Of a DNA stretch of 64,000 nucleotides, positions 1-12,344 are shown in pieces (position 1 is the stretch's first letter; each line of letters opens with the position of its first letter). The notes beneath the pieces are model-generated. The model was not told the DNA's origin. It saw only the letters and a list, made by a program, of their open reading frames with translations, and made no database searches. The position numbers and the translations under genes are program-made. This DNA comes from Volutella citrinella (Eukaryota > Ascomycota > Sordariomycetes > Hypocreales > Nectriaceae), in NCBI GenBank assembly GCA_034401135.1, contig JAWZSP010000007.1, positions 558,001-622,000 on the forward strand, in the 5' to 3' direction.

Positions 1-607
1 GCTGGAAGGGGAGAATGGCCAGGTTTCGGGAGCCAAACTTGAAGGCGGCACATCGGCTGCCGGGGTCCGCCTCGACGTAGTTGACGTATTCGCCGAAAGG
101 GACCTCCCAGGGAGCACCCTGGAGCTCATCTTTCTCGTAGTAGTGGATCGATATCGTCTCGAGGAGGTTCTTCTTTGGGTCCCACTCCGCGAGGCAGAGC
201 TTGGCTGCCTTGTACGCTAGGAGGAGGGCCTCGCCACCGGATTTTGAGTTTTTGATCTTGATCCTGGCCAGGCCGGTCACGGTTCCAGCAAGGGGTAGCT
301 CAGACACGAGCACCAGCTTGGTGTTTGTCGTTTTGTCGGTGCGCACGAGCATCGACTCCCCTCCACCGAGGAAGGAGGACTCGAGGCCGTCATCGTCGTT
401 GGCTCGGACGTCGAATACTGGTTCGGACTTGGCAGCGTTCGCGACGGGGTTCTGGTCGTCTAATTCGGAGGAAATGGTCTTTGTAGTGAAGATTTGGAGC
501 AGCGACCCTTTGGCGACGACCAAGTTGTTGGCCGTGGCCGATGTGAGCGGGAGACTTAGGGAGTGTGTGACGGCTGAGGGAGCCGCGAGCTCGGTGTAGG
601 CCTGCAT
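1..607 (-). CDS. CFT1: Cft1, cleavage and polyadenylation specificity factor large subunit, N-terminal part (3' end outside window)
   Basis: Reading the minus strand from an ATG at 607-605 gives 202 uninterrupted codons that run off the left edge, so no stop codon is visible. The start reads MQAYTELAAPSAVTHSLSLP, followed by NNLVVAKGSLLQIFTTK, then PLAGTVTGLARIKIKNSKSG, ETISIHYYEKDELQGAPWEV and SRCAAFKFGSRNLAILPF. This is the characteristic N-terminal first beta-propeller of fungal Cft1/CPSF160. The family is the RNA-binding scaffold of the nuclear cleavage-polyadenylation complex, recognising the polyadenylation signal and supporting mRNA 3' end formation. Full-length orthologues are about 1,400 residues, so roughly one seventh is present. 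The gene is divergent from the LMBD1-type gene, with 579 bp between start codons. No intron is seen in the visible part. Confidence 0.93.
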   Translation of the reverse strand, partial: MQAYTELAAPSAVTHSLSLPLTSATANNLVVAKGSLLQIFTTKTISSELDDQNPVANAAKSEPVFDVRANDDDGLESSFLGGGESMLVRTDKTTNTKLVLVSELPLAGTVTGLARIKIKNSKSGGEALLLAYKAAKLCLAEWDPKKNLLETISIHYYEKDELQGAPWEVPFGEYVNYVEADPGSRCAAFKFGSRNLAILPFQ

Positions 608-1186
608 CGCTGCAGAACCATGCTTCCACGGCGGGCAGACGAAGAATTGGGCGCGGTAATGTGGTGAAGTTCGCAGTCCCTGCGCCGTGACGAGCAGCGC
701 AGCGACGTGATGGTGTTGCTCTTTCGCGAAAGCTCGAGCTCCCCGGATCAACCTGGGGCCGGGCTCCGGGACAGGCACCAGGGCTAGGGGAGTGGTTTTA
801 GATCGTCCTGGGTGTGCCACTACGATCGCCGCTAATACCGTTCATCGGCAACGGGCTATCGATTGCGTCACAAAACAAAAGCCGCCGGCTCCTTGATAAA
901 GCAAGCTTCGGCAATTTCGTGCAAGCTCCAGGGATCCTGCTTCTCGTCAGTGCGCACACCGGCATTCAGCATAAACCCTCCAGACGCACTAACAGCTCGC
1001 AGCATCAATTATCGCCGCCTGTTATTGCTGCGCCGCTTCAACAGCCCCGCGAAGTCGCCGGACGATTGCCTGCTGCTCCTCATCCGCCTCATCCACACAT
1101 CCTCGGTCCGCAGCTCCTCGACAGCTTTCCCACAATCTTACCCACCGTTTCTCGCTTCAATATTGATGTCTACAGATCCTAGCATA
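608..1186. promoter_or_regulatory. Divergent intergenic region between CFT1 and the LMBD1-type gene
   Basis: These 579 bp separate two divergent start codons and must hold both promoters. I see no clear TATA box. An open frame extends upstream of the LMBD1-type start from 863, but its residues do not look like a conserved N terminus, so I treat it as 5' leader. Confidence 0.6.
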
Positions 1187-2968
1187 ATGGCCAGCGCCGG
1201 CCTCGTCCAGACAAGTCTGATCTGGGTGGCTTACGCGGTCGCCGTCGCTCTCTGCCTGGTCGCTGCGATCATCACAACATTCACATGGCAAACACCTCGT
1301 GAGCGCTCCGTCATCGTCAGCGTCGTCGCCATTGTCAGCTTGACGTCCCTTCTGGCGACCGTACTCCTCCTCCCGGTCGATATTGCCCTGGTTTCGGCGA
1401 CCACCTCCACACATCTGGGCGCCAAGAAGGACTGGGCCACTCCCATACGAGTAGAAGAGATCCTGTTTACTCTCAAGGTCGTCTACTACAGCCTATACAG
1501 CTTCGATGCGCTGCTCTGTCTGGTGGTCATCCCCTTCGCCTACTTCTGGCACGAGGAATACGACGAGATTGAGATCGAGGAGGGTCGCTCGTTCGCTAGC
1601 CGCTTCTGGGCTGCCCTCAAGTACACCCTCTTCTTCGTCGCCTTGGTTGTCATCCTCTTCCTACTGGGCTTCTTCGTCCCCGCGGCTGGCGATAGCTCCA
1701 AGGACCACTGGGACTTTGACTACTTCAAGAAGCTCATTGCACAAAACCATGGCGAGAAGGCGCTCACTTTTGCCCTTGGCCTGCTCGTCACCCTGGGCAC
1801 CCTGCTCTACGTCATGTACACTGGCGCTGGGCTTGCGCTGATGCCCATTTCTTTCATCAAGTCGGCGCCCTCCATCTCGGCACCTCAGCTCTCCGAGAAC
1901 ACCGCGTCGCAGCTTGAGCAGAACCGCGAAAGACAGCGACAAATTGAGATGCGAAACGCTGGCCGCCAAGACGAGATGCCGCGAAAGGACCGCCGCGAGC
2001 TCGACGCGCTGGTCAGGGAAGAGCAGACTCTCGTGCGACGAGAGCGACTCGCTGCGGAGGCGCAAGGAGAGGGCCGGAGCAGAATCTATCAGGCCTGGCT
2101 CAAGATTTGTGCTCTGTTTCGACCGATCAAGCTGCTGGGTGGTCTTCTCCTCCTTCTCCTCTCGGTGTTCATCTGGGTGTCCATGCTCATCACTGGAATC
2201 GACAAGGCCAAGAACTCGGTCTGCAAGCAGCGATGTGGTTACATTCTGGGCAAGATCAACATCTTCCAGCCTATCAACTTCATCTTCCTCCAGGCTGCCA
2301 AGGCGTTCCCCGTCGACTACATCCTCATGGCCCTGCTGGTCTTGTTCCTCTTCAGCAGCTCCATCTCTGGGGTGGCTGCAGTTGGCATTCGGTTCCTGTG
2401 GGTTCGCATCTTCCAGATCCGCCGAGGCCGGACTGCTCCGCAAGCACTGCTCATTGCCACCGTCATGCTTGGCCTTATGATTCTGGCTATCAACTATAGC
2501 ATCTCCATGATGGTGGCCCCACAGTATGCTACCTATGGAACCCAGACGTTCTGCACGGCCAATCCACCTTCCCCCGGCGCCCAGCCCAACTGCACAGGTC
2601 ACGCCGACCTTGTCCAACCGTGTTCTGAGATTCTCAAGTACGCAAACGCGAAGGACATCTGCACCCCGTCGGTCATGTCGACATTCCTGAACCGAATCAC
2701 AATCACCTGGCCATTCTTCGGCCTCATCGACTTCTGGGCGCAGTTTGCCTTCCTGGGCGTCTTCCTCGTCTTCTTCGTCACGGCGCTGTTCCGCACTCCC
2801 CGCCTCAACCTGTCCGAGCTTGACGAGCAGGCCGAGGCGGACGAAGAGGAGAGCCTCTTGGCGTCGACTGGTCGCCGCTTCGGAGCGACGTGGCAAGACG
2901 TGAGGGGCAAGACGGGCGGGAGCAGCGAGCAACGAAATGGTAGCGGATCGCGATCCAATAACGTCTAG
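1187..2968 (+). CDS. LMBD1 (LMBR1-like) multi-pass membrane protein, 'probable lysosomal cobalamin transporter' family
   Basis: A single-exon protein of 593 residues if started at 1187 ([20 protein letters not shown]). An in-frame ATG lies seven codons upstream at 1166, and the frame stays open to 863. I chose 1187 because fungal family members begin with a short segment directly before the QTSLIW motif. The protein has about nine hydrophobic segments. After the second come [14 protein letters not shown] and KKDWATP, then [28 protein letters not shown], all family hallmarks. A charged cytoplasmic loop rich in Arg, Glu and Gln lies at about residues 225-295, and the tail is acidic then Ser/Gly-rich. 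The human relative LMBD1 helps export cobalamin from lysosomes. Filamentous fungi are not thought to use cobalamin, so the vacuolar or endosomal role here is unknown. Confidence 0.9.
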   Translation: MASAGLVQTSLIWVAYAVAVALCLVAAIITTFTWQTPRERSVIVSVVAIVSLTSLLATVLLLPVDIALVSATTSTHLGAKKDWATPIRVEEILFTLKVVYYSLYSFDALLCLVVIPFAYFWHEEYDEIEIEEGRSFASRFWAALKYTLFFVALVVILFLLGFFVPAAGDSSKDHWDFDYFKKLIAQNHGEKALTFALGLLVTLGTLLYVMYTGAGLALMPISFIKSAPSISAPQLSENTASQLEQNRERQRQIEMRNAGRQDEMPRKDRRELDALVREEQTLVRRERLAAEAQGEGRSRIYQAWLKICALFRPIKLLGGLLLLLLSVFIWVSMLITGIDKAKNSVCKQRCGYILGKINIFQPINFIFLQAAKAFPVDYILMALLVLFLFSSSISGVAAVGIRFLWVRIFQIRRGRTAPQALLIATVMLGLMILAINYSISMMVAPQYATYGTQTFCTANPPSPGAQPNCTGHADLVQPCSEILKYANAKDICTPSVMSTFLNRITITWPFFGLIDFWAQFAFLGVFLVFFVTALFRTPRLNLSELDEQAEADEEESLLASTGRRFGATWQDVRGKTGGSSEQRNGSGSRSNNV

Positions 2969-3600
2969 GCGGGGCTAGCGGGAGTGTGACGTGGATGGGC
3001 AAAGTGGGTTGGGTTGAACGGCATTTGGCAGTTTGTTTGCTTGTCTAAATTGATCGCATGGCAGATGGATGGGGATTGGCGTTTCTAGGGCTGCTTTATA
3101 GTTTGGGTGTCCGTTCCGACATCAAATACACACGTCTGGTTTCCAAGAATAGCGGGCGCCAATGAAAGTGAGCCGTGGAGCATGAAGCCGTCTTGCCACA
3201 CCGCCTTGGCTTGCCAATCCAACCCAGGTGTTTTACGATGCCATTGACGTATGGATTTGGGGATGGCGTATGCTTGCGTCAAGCCCGTGTCAAGCTGCCC
3301 ACCAACGTCGGGCTCAGCTACCAGACTCAGGCATCGGGGTCAACTAGTATAGTAAAGTATTGAACGGCAGTTGCTGGGTGTTTTGACGCCACCATATCAT
3401 GGCCCTGAATCGTGGTTGTTTGCTTCCGGCTCGTATTCGCCATGGCTGCCTTCAGCATGCAGCAACCCATGCCAAACAATTCCCCTTCTCCGCAGTGATT
3501 CAGGACAAGCGGCTTCCCGTCCGTAGAGCAATCGCGTAAAGTAGCGAATTACCTCTTACTTTCAAACCGGCCCCAAGTTTCTTGCTTCAGGCTCGCTGGC
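2969..3600. other. Intergenic, 3' flank of the LMBD1-type gene
   Basis: About 630 bp with no convincing coding sequence, RNA gene or repeat. It presumably includes the 3' UTR of the upstream gene. Confidence 0.5.
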
Positions 3601-3620
3601 TTCCACTCCTCGCTTCGACC

Positions 3621-3628
3621 TATATATA
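3621..3628 (+). promoter_or_regulatory. TATA-like box with CT-rich downstream tract, gene unknown
   Basis: TATATATA is followed by a pyrimidine-rich stretch, as in fungal promoters. The open frames beyond it (for example 87 residues at 4040-4303) are unrecognised, so it may be a relic promoter. Confidence 0.25.
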
Positions 3629-4961
3629 CCTGCCTCCCTCCTCTGCTCCCATCTTCTTTTCTGTCCTCTCACCCCATCGCCCGTCGAGTTGCCTTTCTAT
3701 TTCTTTCCGAGAAGGCTTGGTTCTGAAGAGACCAAGGTCTCCCTAGCCGACCGTATATACACCGAACACCCAGACCCGGGTACCCACCCCCTGCGAAGAA
3801 CCGGATAGTGCAACAGCGAGGCCGTCGAGATTTATACCCTCTTGTTGACACCATTGATGACGAATACCAGCTGTTGTGACGCCCGGTATCTCGCTTTTGG
3901 CCCCCCGACGACTCCAACTTTCAGCTAATGCTGGACCACGACTGCTCTTCATGCGGTAGTTTGGCTGGAGGGGAAAGTCCCTCCCAGAGCCACAGTTCCT
4001 CCCATTGGCGGCGCTTTGTCGGGTTGAACAGATAGGTAAGTGTTTCGAATGGCCACAGATGTGACGATGCGGCCGAGCGGCCCCTTTCTGACCAGGGTGG
4101 CAGATCCTTTCGAATCGGACATCCTTCAACAGAATGCAGAAGCTTATCAGTCGATCGAGTCCCACGCCCTCCCCCTTCTGGTAATGAGCACCCGTCCCAC
4201 GCCATTCTCCTTTCTTGCTCTTGCTGACTCAACCGGAGTAGAATCTTCAGTCTTGTCATTCAAGGATAAGGGTGAAGTCCTATATACCATGCCAATCTGG
4301 TGACACAACAATCCCTCCCCGATCTCGTCACGCAGCGCCGCCCCGAACAACAGCGGCAAACTCGATTTGGTCCTGCTGGCAGATTCGCCAATTAGTACCC
4401 GTCGGCTAAATGTGCGTTTGGTGTATGGTCAGTGCTATTGCGTGATCGTCTTCCTCAACGGGTGCCTCGATCGCGATGCAAAGCTGGCCAAAACAATTTC
4501 CCCTCTCTACGTGGAAAGCATGAAACTAACGCCCAACAGAAGCAGAAAGTGACTGCAATCAATGCCAAAAGAGACCCCCAATTTCGGCGCGAAATTGAAA
4601 AAACGAAGATCTCAGAACAATACCTTCTTCTCAGCATGGACCACTGACTGACCCTGGAACTATTGCAACCTTGTTAGGCAGCTCAAGTGGATCAATCAGC
4701 ACAGTACCACCAGTCTTGTATTCCATGAGCCAGTCGGTTACGCCTCTTCTGATGACAAGGATGCAATGATTGAGGCCCTCCGACAGGAAGCTCGCGACCA
4801 GGGGCAAGACACCCTCGCCAACTGGTGCCAGTATGTCTCCCCTTCTGCGAACCCTTGCAAGAAGTCACCTGGTACTATCGGGCAATGGTACCGGGAGCCT
4901 CTGCAAGGAAGCGCTGCCGCCTCGGCCTGTTTACTTCTGCGCCAGAAAATGAGTTTAGTAT

Positions 4962-5000
4962 GCAGAGCGACAACTAGTGGGTCGCCATGCTACTACCTCG
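4962..5000 (+). repeat. Short dispersed repeat, copy 1
   Basis: The stretch containing GAGCGACAACTAGTGGGTCG and the following ATGCTACTACCT matches 13040-13078 apart from a 4-nt insertion (ACTA) in the second copy and a few substitutions. Both copies lie in the degraded region on the same strand, 8 kb apart. They are probably remnants of one repeated element, but no termini are visible. Confidence 0.45.
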
Positions 5001-5043
5001 CCCTCACAATGCGCGGAACAGGGACAAACAAATTATATGTGCC

Positions 5044-5574
5044 CTACGCCTGTCTTCTACTCCTTCGCGGGGGTGACAAGTAGCCGATGCGTCCACTGAG
5101 AGCGCATGAACGAGACATCCGACATGTGAGTCCTTTCCCTCTGGTTTCATTGACCTTTCTGACTGTCACAGGGCCTTGGCTGTTATCGAGAGCATCCCGG
5201 TTCTTGTATCGACGACCGAGGAGCTCGTAGGCTTCGTATCCAGTGTTGGCAGACTCAATCAGGATCTTCGCTTCGCCTTTGGTGGAAGCCTGAATAATGT
5301 TCAGCAGCTTCGCCTCCCCAAGGGAGGAAAGCTGGAAGCCTGGGGTCCAACCAACTGCCGTGAGGCCCGACTGGATAGTGTTCTTCCAGTGGTGATAGGT
5401 GCTTGCGTCCTTCAACATCGTAGAGTCGGTGAAGGTGATAGAGACGTTCGTGAGGTGGCGGGCTTGTCGGTACTGAGCCTCGTCGATGCCGAGCTTGCGG
5501 CAGTAGTCGATCATGACCTTGTAGGTCTCATGGGCTAGAGACTCCATGGAATTGACCACGATCATCAAGCGCAT
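5044..5574 (-). pseudogene. Copia-type retrotransposon gag-like fragment
   Basis: A minus-strand frame of 176 residues contains LKDASTYHHWKNTIQSGLTA and later ESANTGYEAYELLGRRYKN. These resemble the 'L.G.NY..W' and 'A.EAW..L..RY' blocks of gag-like proteins of Ty1/copia elements. The C-terminal 50 residues lose this character. No zinc knuckle, integrase or reverse transcriptase and no LTR were found nearby, so this is an isolated relic. The assignment rests on motif resemblance only; a host UBN2-like domain gene is an alternative. Confidence 0.4.
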
Positions 5575-8062
5575 CGAGCGCCTTCGTCAACTTCACTTCT
5601 CGCAAAGCAGCGCCACAAGCCCTCAAACAACTTCTGATACCATATGGTGAGATTCCTATTCCTTTCATGATGGACAGTGGAGCTCATCTAATTCAGTGCG
5701 CATCTTAGCTCGACGAGATGGTGATGAGAACGGCAAAACGCCCGCCTACCCCGCCTACGAGGCACATTGTCGTAAGCGCGAAGGGCAAATCGTTCCATGC
5801 TAGGGGAAGACGCAAGGAAGACCTCCGCACGACCAAAGGGACAGAGAATCCTGAGAATCGAAAGCGCGATCAGTGTGCAGTTGGAGGCACCACAAGTGCC
5901 CGGATTGCTCATACACCAATGGAGCTGAGCAAGCGACTCAGCTAGATGAGCATCGTCGCTAGCGTGGCTTTCATGTCTTCTGCGACAGGCTCACCTCCCA
6001 TTCAAGGGCTACCCTACCAGCGGGCGCTTGAACTGTACGGAAATGAAGACGCTGTCATGGGCGATGAGAACCCAACACCCAATTGAACATACGCAACTAC
6101 TACGATCCCTGCTTTTGGTGTGCATCCAAGATCCGGATGTTTGGGTCTGGGGGCCAGAACAATGCAAGGTCAACGACTGGTCTATACATGTATCCGCTAG
6201 ATGAGTTTCTTCCATTGCTTGCAATGGCTGAATGCGCCCCTGAGCCATCTTGCCAGCCTCACATTGGTGTCTGTTACCATGCGATCGAGTCTCAAACGCC
6301 ACAGACGACTCCGAGGTGCTGCTGCGACTACGCAGACCCCGCGTCGAAGATGCCCAGCAAAGACTCCCCATTCTCGACGGCCGCACAGATGCGAAGACCA
6401 CATTGGACTTCATGGCACGACCAATCGCCGACCATGCCAGCAGAGTTTCCGCAACCGCTGGTATACGTTTCACGTATTACCCAACAACGCAACGGCGATC
6501 AAATCATCTAGGGCACGCCCGTGGAGCCAGGCGAGCGAGCTCATCGGCTTTGATCCACATGACGACACCCACACCGCCTTGGGAGACGACAGCAAACAAG
6601 GACGTGCCTTGCTTAGAGCATGTTCCGGTGTATCTCGCTCGTCGCCAGTCTTCGAATCCCTCCTACGGACGCTTCCATCGCCGCACCCTCACCCGAGTCC
6701 GGACTGACTGGCTGCCAGACATTACAGCTCTGCCTACTCTTTAAGCGAGAGTAGCCAGCTAATGACATGGGCACATCGGCGACTGGGACTTGGACCCCAC
6801 CACAAGACTGCCCATCTACTTCCCATTCCTCACATCCAGTCTACGCCGGCCTCCGCGACAGAGTTTCTCATCGGCGCCGCCGCCGACTATCTGCGGAAGC
6901 CGATGCTACGACCAATTCCTATCGCAACCGAGATGCTATATCACGTCCGGGACCTGGTCTTGAGGACATTGATAGATGACCCGAGCATGTCCGAGACCCG
7001 GACACGTGTTCATGAAGTTTTAGGTGGCCCTCTTGAGGACGAAGACGGCCGAAGTCGTCATGAAGATAGTCGAGTATCTCTAGCCCCGAGGGCTCGTCAC
7101 CCCAACCCCTCGGGCCCGAAACCGAAACGCGCCGGCGAGGCACCATTTCCCGGCACACAACCCGGACATGGTCAACTTCAGCCGAACAAGCCGCCAGATG
7201 AAAGACATCGTGGACCGCGTAGAGCGCGCTACGCCCAGAATGTGGCTCGCGAGGCATTAAGTCACCACAGGGTTAGTCTATGGCATCTTGCTACCTGTCT
7301 TAGAACTTCTGTGCTTTGTGGCATTCGCCCTATGGCTCTTTACCCTGGCCTTCCAGGCGAAACTGCCCTTTACTCAAGGGATTGCAAACAGCTTGCATCT
7401 CTCATCATGCCGGAAATGACCTCCACATCGTTGCGGCGATCATCATCATGACTGATGACGATGCTGTATCCTGCAAAGTCTCGGAGGAGAAAAAGCCCAT
7501 TTGGTTTTCTCGCGAGGAGCGAGCCGGGCCCTGGCGAGGGGTCGGCCTCGTGGATTGGGCCTGGGTCTACGACCGAACAGCACAGGAGCGTAAGGAGTTC
7601 CGGGAGCGGCTCATCGATAGACTCAAAACCGATGGTATAGACCTCAAGTTTATGCTTCTCGCGGGTCCGGACCGGATTGACGCCAGCATGCTGCTGAGCA
7701 CCACATCATGATAATGGCAACAGGCATAAACATGCACAACTGTTGTTCCATGAGCGCCAAAACTTTCCCCGGCTACGCCAATCCAGACTTCAAGCAGACG
7801 GAGTTTATTGATAGTGGGGTCGACAAGATGGTCAATGACCATACCTTGACCAGCTACGTTTTGAGACGGCCCGGACACGCCATGCCATCAATCGAACAGA
7901 GCGGCTAGAAGAGCTTGCCGAGGCGACAAAGCAACCTGCCACGCGCACGCTCTGTGCTCTTGCTGGCAATGTTGCAGGGCACTACATGCCCTGGAAAGAC
8001 GCGGGCGAGTCTTACATGGAACAAGCCCGCACCTGGAACCGGTTGACCGAGGCAGATGGTCA

Positions 8063-8272
8063 GAAAATGCCCACAATTTCGGGCACGACCTGGAGTCGTT
8101 CTTCTGGATCTGCAGCATCTACGGCGGGGACTGCAGCCCGCACCAGAAGGCTGCTTTTGAAGCATTTAGCTACATGCCGCATAGAGAAATAGCCGTCTTC
8201 AATGCCGCTGTTGTGCGGGATGAAGACAAGTTCATCGACTATATAAACGCACACCGCTCAAAGAGGCTGTGA
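8063..8272 (+). pseudogene. Fungal-type protein kinase (FunK1-like) C-terminal fragment
   Basis: One frame reads ENAHNFGHDLESFFWICSIY and continues to a stop at 8270-8272. The HDLESFFW block is the hallmark of the C lobe of FunK1-type kinases, a family expanded in filamentous fungi. Upstream frames from about 7.45 kb, including IWFSREERAGPWRGVGLVDW, may belong to the same gene but are separated by frame changes and stops. No intact catalytic loop or DFG-type motif was found, so the fragment should be inactive. Confidence 0.45.
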
Positions 8273-8897
8273 GACTTCTGTGTCTTGACCATTGCGCTAT
8301 AGCACATGCTTCCAGCATCTGGTCCGCCCGCTCTCCGCTGCAAATCCCACACACACGACCGCATCCATGAGGACAGAGACGCGACAGGACGATCGGGACG
8401 CCCCTCCGCAAGCCAGTGCCATCAAAGAAAGCGGAATCATGTACAATGACTGAACCTGGGTCTATAACCCAGGCTGGGCTGATGTTACGGCTTAGTGGTT
8501 CTTGGTCGCTCAGGAGATGCTCCATCTGTGACCGGAATGCGGTCGCCACAAGGCACCAGCTGAGTGCCTCTGGCAGAGATGCCTGTATCTCTGGCTCTCG
8601 GGGAGATGTTTCTCCTCCGCCCCACGAGCGACTACTCAACGCGTCTCTGAGGCTGCTTGAATTGGCTATATGGCACACCAGGTCCCAAATACCACACGGT
8701 CCGAGACCAAGACTGCTATATACACTGAAAGTTCTTTCCGTCGTCCGCTCCCGCTCATTCCGACGATGCAGAAAGCCTGGGAGACCGGTAACCGTGGCAT
8801 GTGCCAAGCATATGCCTGTGAAAAGTGCAAGGCACGCTTTTGACACGAGATGTCACCTACGGGACCAAGTCTCCGGAGGAGCAGGCGCGCGTTAGTA

Positions 8898-9407
8898 CTA
8901 AGTGAGCTGATCAGGCGCTATGAAGAATCCGGCGGGGATTCCCATAGAACCCTCCAGCGGGAGGGCACCCTCCATCTGCACGAAGGCCCGGGGCTTGAAC
9001 CGGCGGATGGCCTCCGGCCACTGGTCGCGTGTGAGGCGGATGATACTGGACGCGCCCTCCCTCTGGGAGGCCGACGCGTCGGCATCGCTGCCGCCGGTTG
9101 CCGTTGCGATGATGTTGCCGGCCGCGTCGGCGATGGCGCCCCCGATCGCTGCCTGGAGCTCGGCGTCGTCCTCCACCTCGAAGTCGTCCGGGAGCTCGAA
9201 GGTCTGGTCGAGTTCCTGCCGGAGGCTCTCCAGCACGAGCTCGTCTATCTCCTCGGCCGAGTCGGCACCGCCGAATGCGAGCATCTGGTACTTGGCGACC
9301 TCCGCCTCCGCGAAGTCTTTGGGTGGCCGGGAAAAAGTCAAGGCAGACAGACTCCAACATTTGAGCTTCGTCGTCATCGCGTCTACTACATTACACAAGC
9401 CACTCAT
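8898..9407 (-). CDS. Hypothetical protein, 169 residues, intact ORF within degraded region
   Basis: A minus-strand ORF from an ATG at 9407 to a stop at 8898. It has a GC-rich third-position pattern like the real genes of the window, unlike the surrounding debris. The middle is acidic (ELPDDFEVEDDAELQAAIGG), then Ala/Gly-rich, and the end is QWPEAIRRFKPRAFVQMEGA with a hydrophobic tail. No signal peptide or known domain is recognised. It may be the last exon of a longer gene whose 5' part is lost or spliced, because the first 25 residues look less constrained. No function can be assigned. Confidence 0.35.
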   Translation of the reverse strand: MSGLCNVVDAMTTKLKCWSLSALTFSRPPKDFAEAEVAKYQMLAFGGADSAEEIDELVLESLRQELDQTFELPDDFEVEDDAELQAAIGGAIADAAGNIIATATGGSDADASASQREGASSIIRLTRDQWPEAIRRFKPRAFVQMEGALPLEGSMGIPAGFFIAPDQLT

Positions 9408-9640
9408 ACCTCGGGACTAGAATGAGTCTGGAGGTGCCGCGTGCTCAGTGCCATAGACACCACTTCTTAGAAGTCATCGGAGCGGCCTGCAGAACAACAA
9501 TGCACCCCAGGGGCCTTTTCAGTGCCGAAAGTTGCACACTTCTCACTGAGAATATGCATCTGCCACAAGCAGTATTGTCCGTACGTCTTCCCGAAGAAAC
9601 AGGCTCCCAAACACCGACAACGAACCGGGTCTGCGGTGTC

Positions 9641-9920
9641 CAGCTGTTGGATATACCGAACGAGATACTACAAGATATCGTCGATCATGCGTTGCCCCCC
9701 AGGCACGCACTTGTGGGATTGTACCCTCCCCGAAACCGCGACATCAACGCCAGGACATATGATCCAGGACATCGGCTTTCAACCAATTTCCGAACAAATC
9801 GCGGCTCAATTTCCAAAGGAGCTATTGGACTTCTGTGACGAATCAATGTCGGTGTCTGGCGCTCAGAAAGACGTGCAAGACGATTGGGAACATCGCTCTG
9901 GACGCGATGACCAGTAATGG
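9641..9920 (+). pseudogene. F-box-like gene fragment with frameshift
   Basis: One frame gives QLLDIPNEILQDIVDHALPP, an F-box-like N-terminal helix pattern (L..LP.EIL..I). About 130 bp later a different frame gives CLALRKTCKTIGNIALDAM, resembling the 'l.aLrltCK..' part that usually follows within 30-40 residues. The intervening sequence and the change of frame imply a broken gene. No C-terminal repeat domain is visible. The family call is tentative. Confidence 0.35.
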
Positions 9921-12344
9921 TGGGATCAGGCCGGCGAAAGCTTCACCTCCACTTTGCATAGCCATGACGAGCTGGCGAGCCACATTCCCCCTCGCCATGA
10001 ATTCCGTCAGTGCATGTGGTGCGACGTCGATCAAGCCACATTAGACGACGGCCAGAGGCGGGAGCACTCGCAGGAGTCCCACAACCGCGAATGGTTGAAC
10101 GCTCTCGGGCTGCAACGAAAAGCTTCGCGCCTACCACCAAACTTTTACCATGCGTACCGTCATCTCATCGCCACGAACACTGTCGACATACTCTTCTAAA
10201 CGAACAGTACAACTCACACCAAGTGCCTTTAGTGGCCGCACCCTCAGCCTTGCTATCGGGGTGTCGGGAGTGCTTAGACAGAGCATGGCACATGTCCAAG
10301 GGTTGGGGGGGCTATGTGCGAAACCGCCCGCTCAATCCTCTTGCATACCTCTCCTCCGTTCGGTAATCCCTTTCGACGACTATCAGAGTAACTCCGCGTG
10401 ATGGAATCAACCCAACTCGAAAAGAAGAGGTAAACGAAGAAGATTCACTGGGGAACTGCCTGTAGCCGAGCAGCCAGTTCCCGCCGCAGAAGACATGGCC
10501 AAGCGCAACGGGAGCCGGATCCAAGCAGAGCCGCCCATGATAAAGCCTCATCTAACGCTGAGGGTGCCGCCTTCATCAGTTTCATTGAGCAATGCCGCAA
10601 CAGCACCCAGAGACTCAGCTGGGCTGGAACCAAGCCACCCCCACGTAAACCAGCGCCGCTCTCAGCGAAGAAGGCCAAGCAGCAGCGGTTGGATCCTGAC
10701 CAGCGACAGAGAGGCGGCCCCCTACCTAAAGGCGGACCGCGGTCGGCTCACGAAGCGCAAAAGGGATTTCAAGTCAAAGTATCCCCTCTACGCGGGCACC
10801 TTATATTCTTTCAATGGCAAGTACGATCAACACAACCTTTGGGCGGGTGATCCGAACAACGACTGCAACAAAACGACGAGAACTGGAACATGCCTTCAGG
10901 ACATTCTCTGGGACCCCAGCATCAAGCGACGCCGTAGCTCAGCCGTACCAGGCATGGTACAACTCGATCTGAGCCTCCGCCCACACTGACTCGAACGACT
11001 CGCTCTTCAAAAGAGAAGGGTGTGGCAAGTCAGTGCTAGACCTCGTGTCCTGCGGAGGAAGGGCGGAGAAAATATAGCCAAGACAACTTCACGGCGACAA
11101 CGACAGGCCCAATCCAAGAAATCGACACCCAGCGTCGCGATGCCGAGTATTTCTTTTTTTAAGTCTTTCGGGGCCAATCTCTCTGTGTCAACCGCTTCCC
11201 ATCCTTCATATTGGGCATGACAGTCGCCACGAGCCAGAGTATCCTGTGCACGACTAGGAGCCCATTGACTACGATGACATGCTAACACCATTTGCTGAGA
11301 AACCGACGCCAGAAGGGCCACAGCAGCATGGTGCGACTGTTGCTCGCAGAAAAGGCCGACACATCGGCCGACACATCCGGTCTGGAATCCTTCCTTATTC
11401 TGTCTCTCAGAGGCTTCCTGAGCGCGACCATCTCAGGACGGCATGAGAGGTCGACGCTTCACCCACTGCCCTCGTCTGCGCTGTGGTTTGGTGACACGGA
11501 ACGCCTGGCGCAACAGCATGCCGACCCGCGTCATTCTGCGAAACACTGATGCTCGCAACATACCCCATAAAACTGCCTGCTGGGGCTGGGGACGTCCGCG
11601 TGCCATCGGCCCTGATTGGGAAGTGCTCAGTCTACCGTTAGCTACATCTACCAACCAGTTGAACAACAAACATAAATGAGCTGGACAGTTTACGGACAAA
11701 TATATAGGCTGTGGAATTCCCAAACATCTGGCGACGCTTCCGAAGATCCCATGACGTATTCGGTATCGAGGTTGGAAGCGATTGCGTTTGGAAAGCTTGG
11801 AGCGACAAGTATTGTTCGACCATGTCCTGGGCTTGAAGCTCACATTCTCAACCGTAAGAAGCCCTCCAACCCCCTGCTTATTTTAGCTGACGACTAACCT
11901 CGAAACCGAACAGATGTGGATCACTCTAGGGCTCTATCCCGCCCTCACGTATATGGTTCACAAGTGCAAGTGGAAGCGATCACTACTGGCGTGTCAAGGT
12001 CAGTAAGCAGGCCTGAGACGGCACGTTGAGTGAGATAGCGGTCACAAGCTCCAAAATGTGGAGAGCGCTGGTTGACGAGCCAGAACCGTTTTCTAACCTT
12101 TCGACAAACCAGACGGCATCATGCTCATTGACGCTGTCGACATCGTTGGCCAACGTCACAGGAAGCCATGCTACGCAATGTCGCATTGCCCTTCTATCAC
12201 CTACGTCTGCGCAGGAGGACCCAGAGCAGGGTCGCCTTTGTTTCCACGCTACCATCGTCCTGAAGTTGTTATCTGCAAATGCTACTACGTGGACGTGGGC
12301 CCGCCTGCGCCTGCACCAGACCACCCTCGAGCCCACCTGCCGCT

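Noticed and set aside
1661..2932. 423-residue ORF antisense to the LMBD1-type gene
   Set aside because: Charged low-complexity composition typical of the reverse frame of GC-biased coding sequence; the sense frame encodes clear family motifs and membrane segments.
3511..3523. GGCTTCCCGTCCG resembling part of fungal 5S rRNA
   Set aside because: Only about 13 nt match; the flanking bases do not fit the rest of 5S rRNA and no complete gene can be folded.
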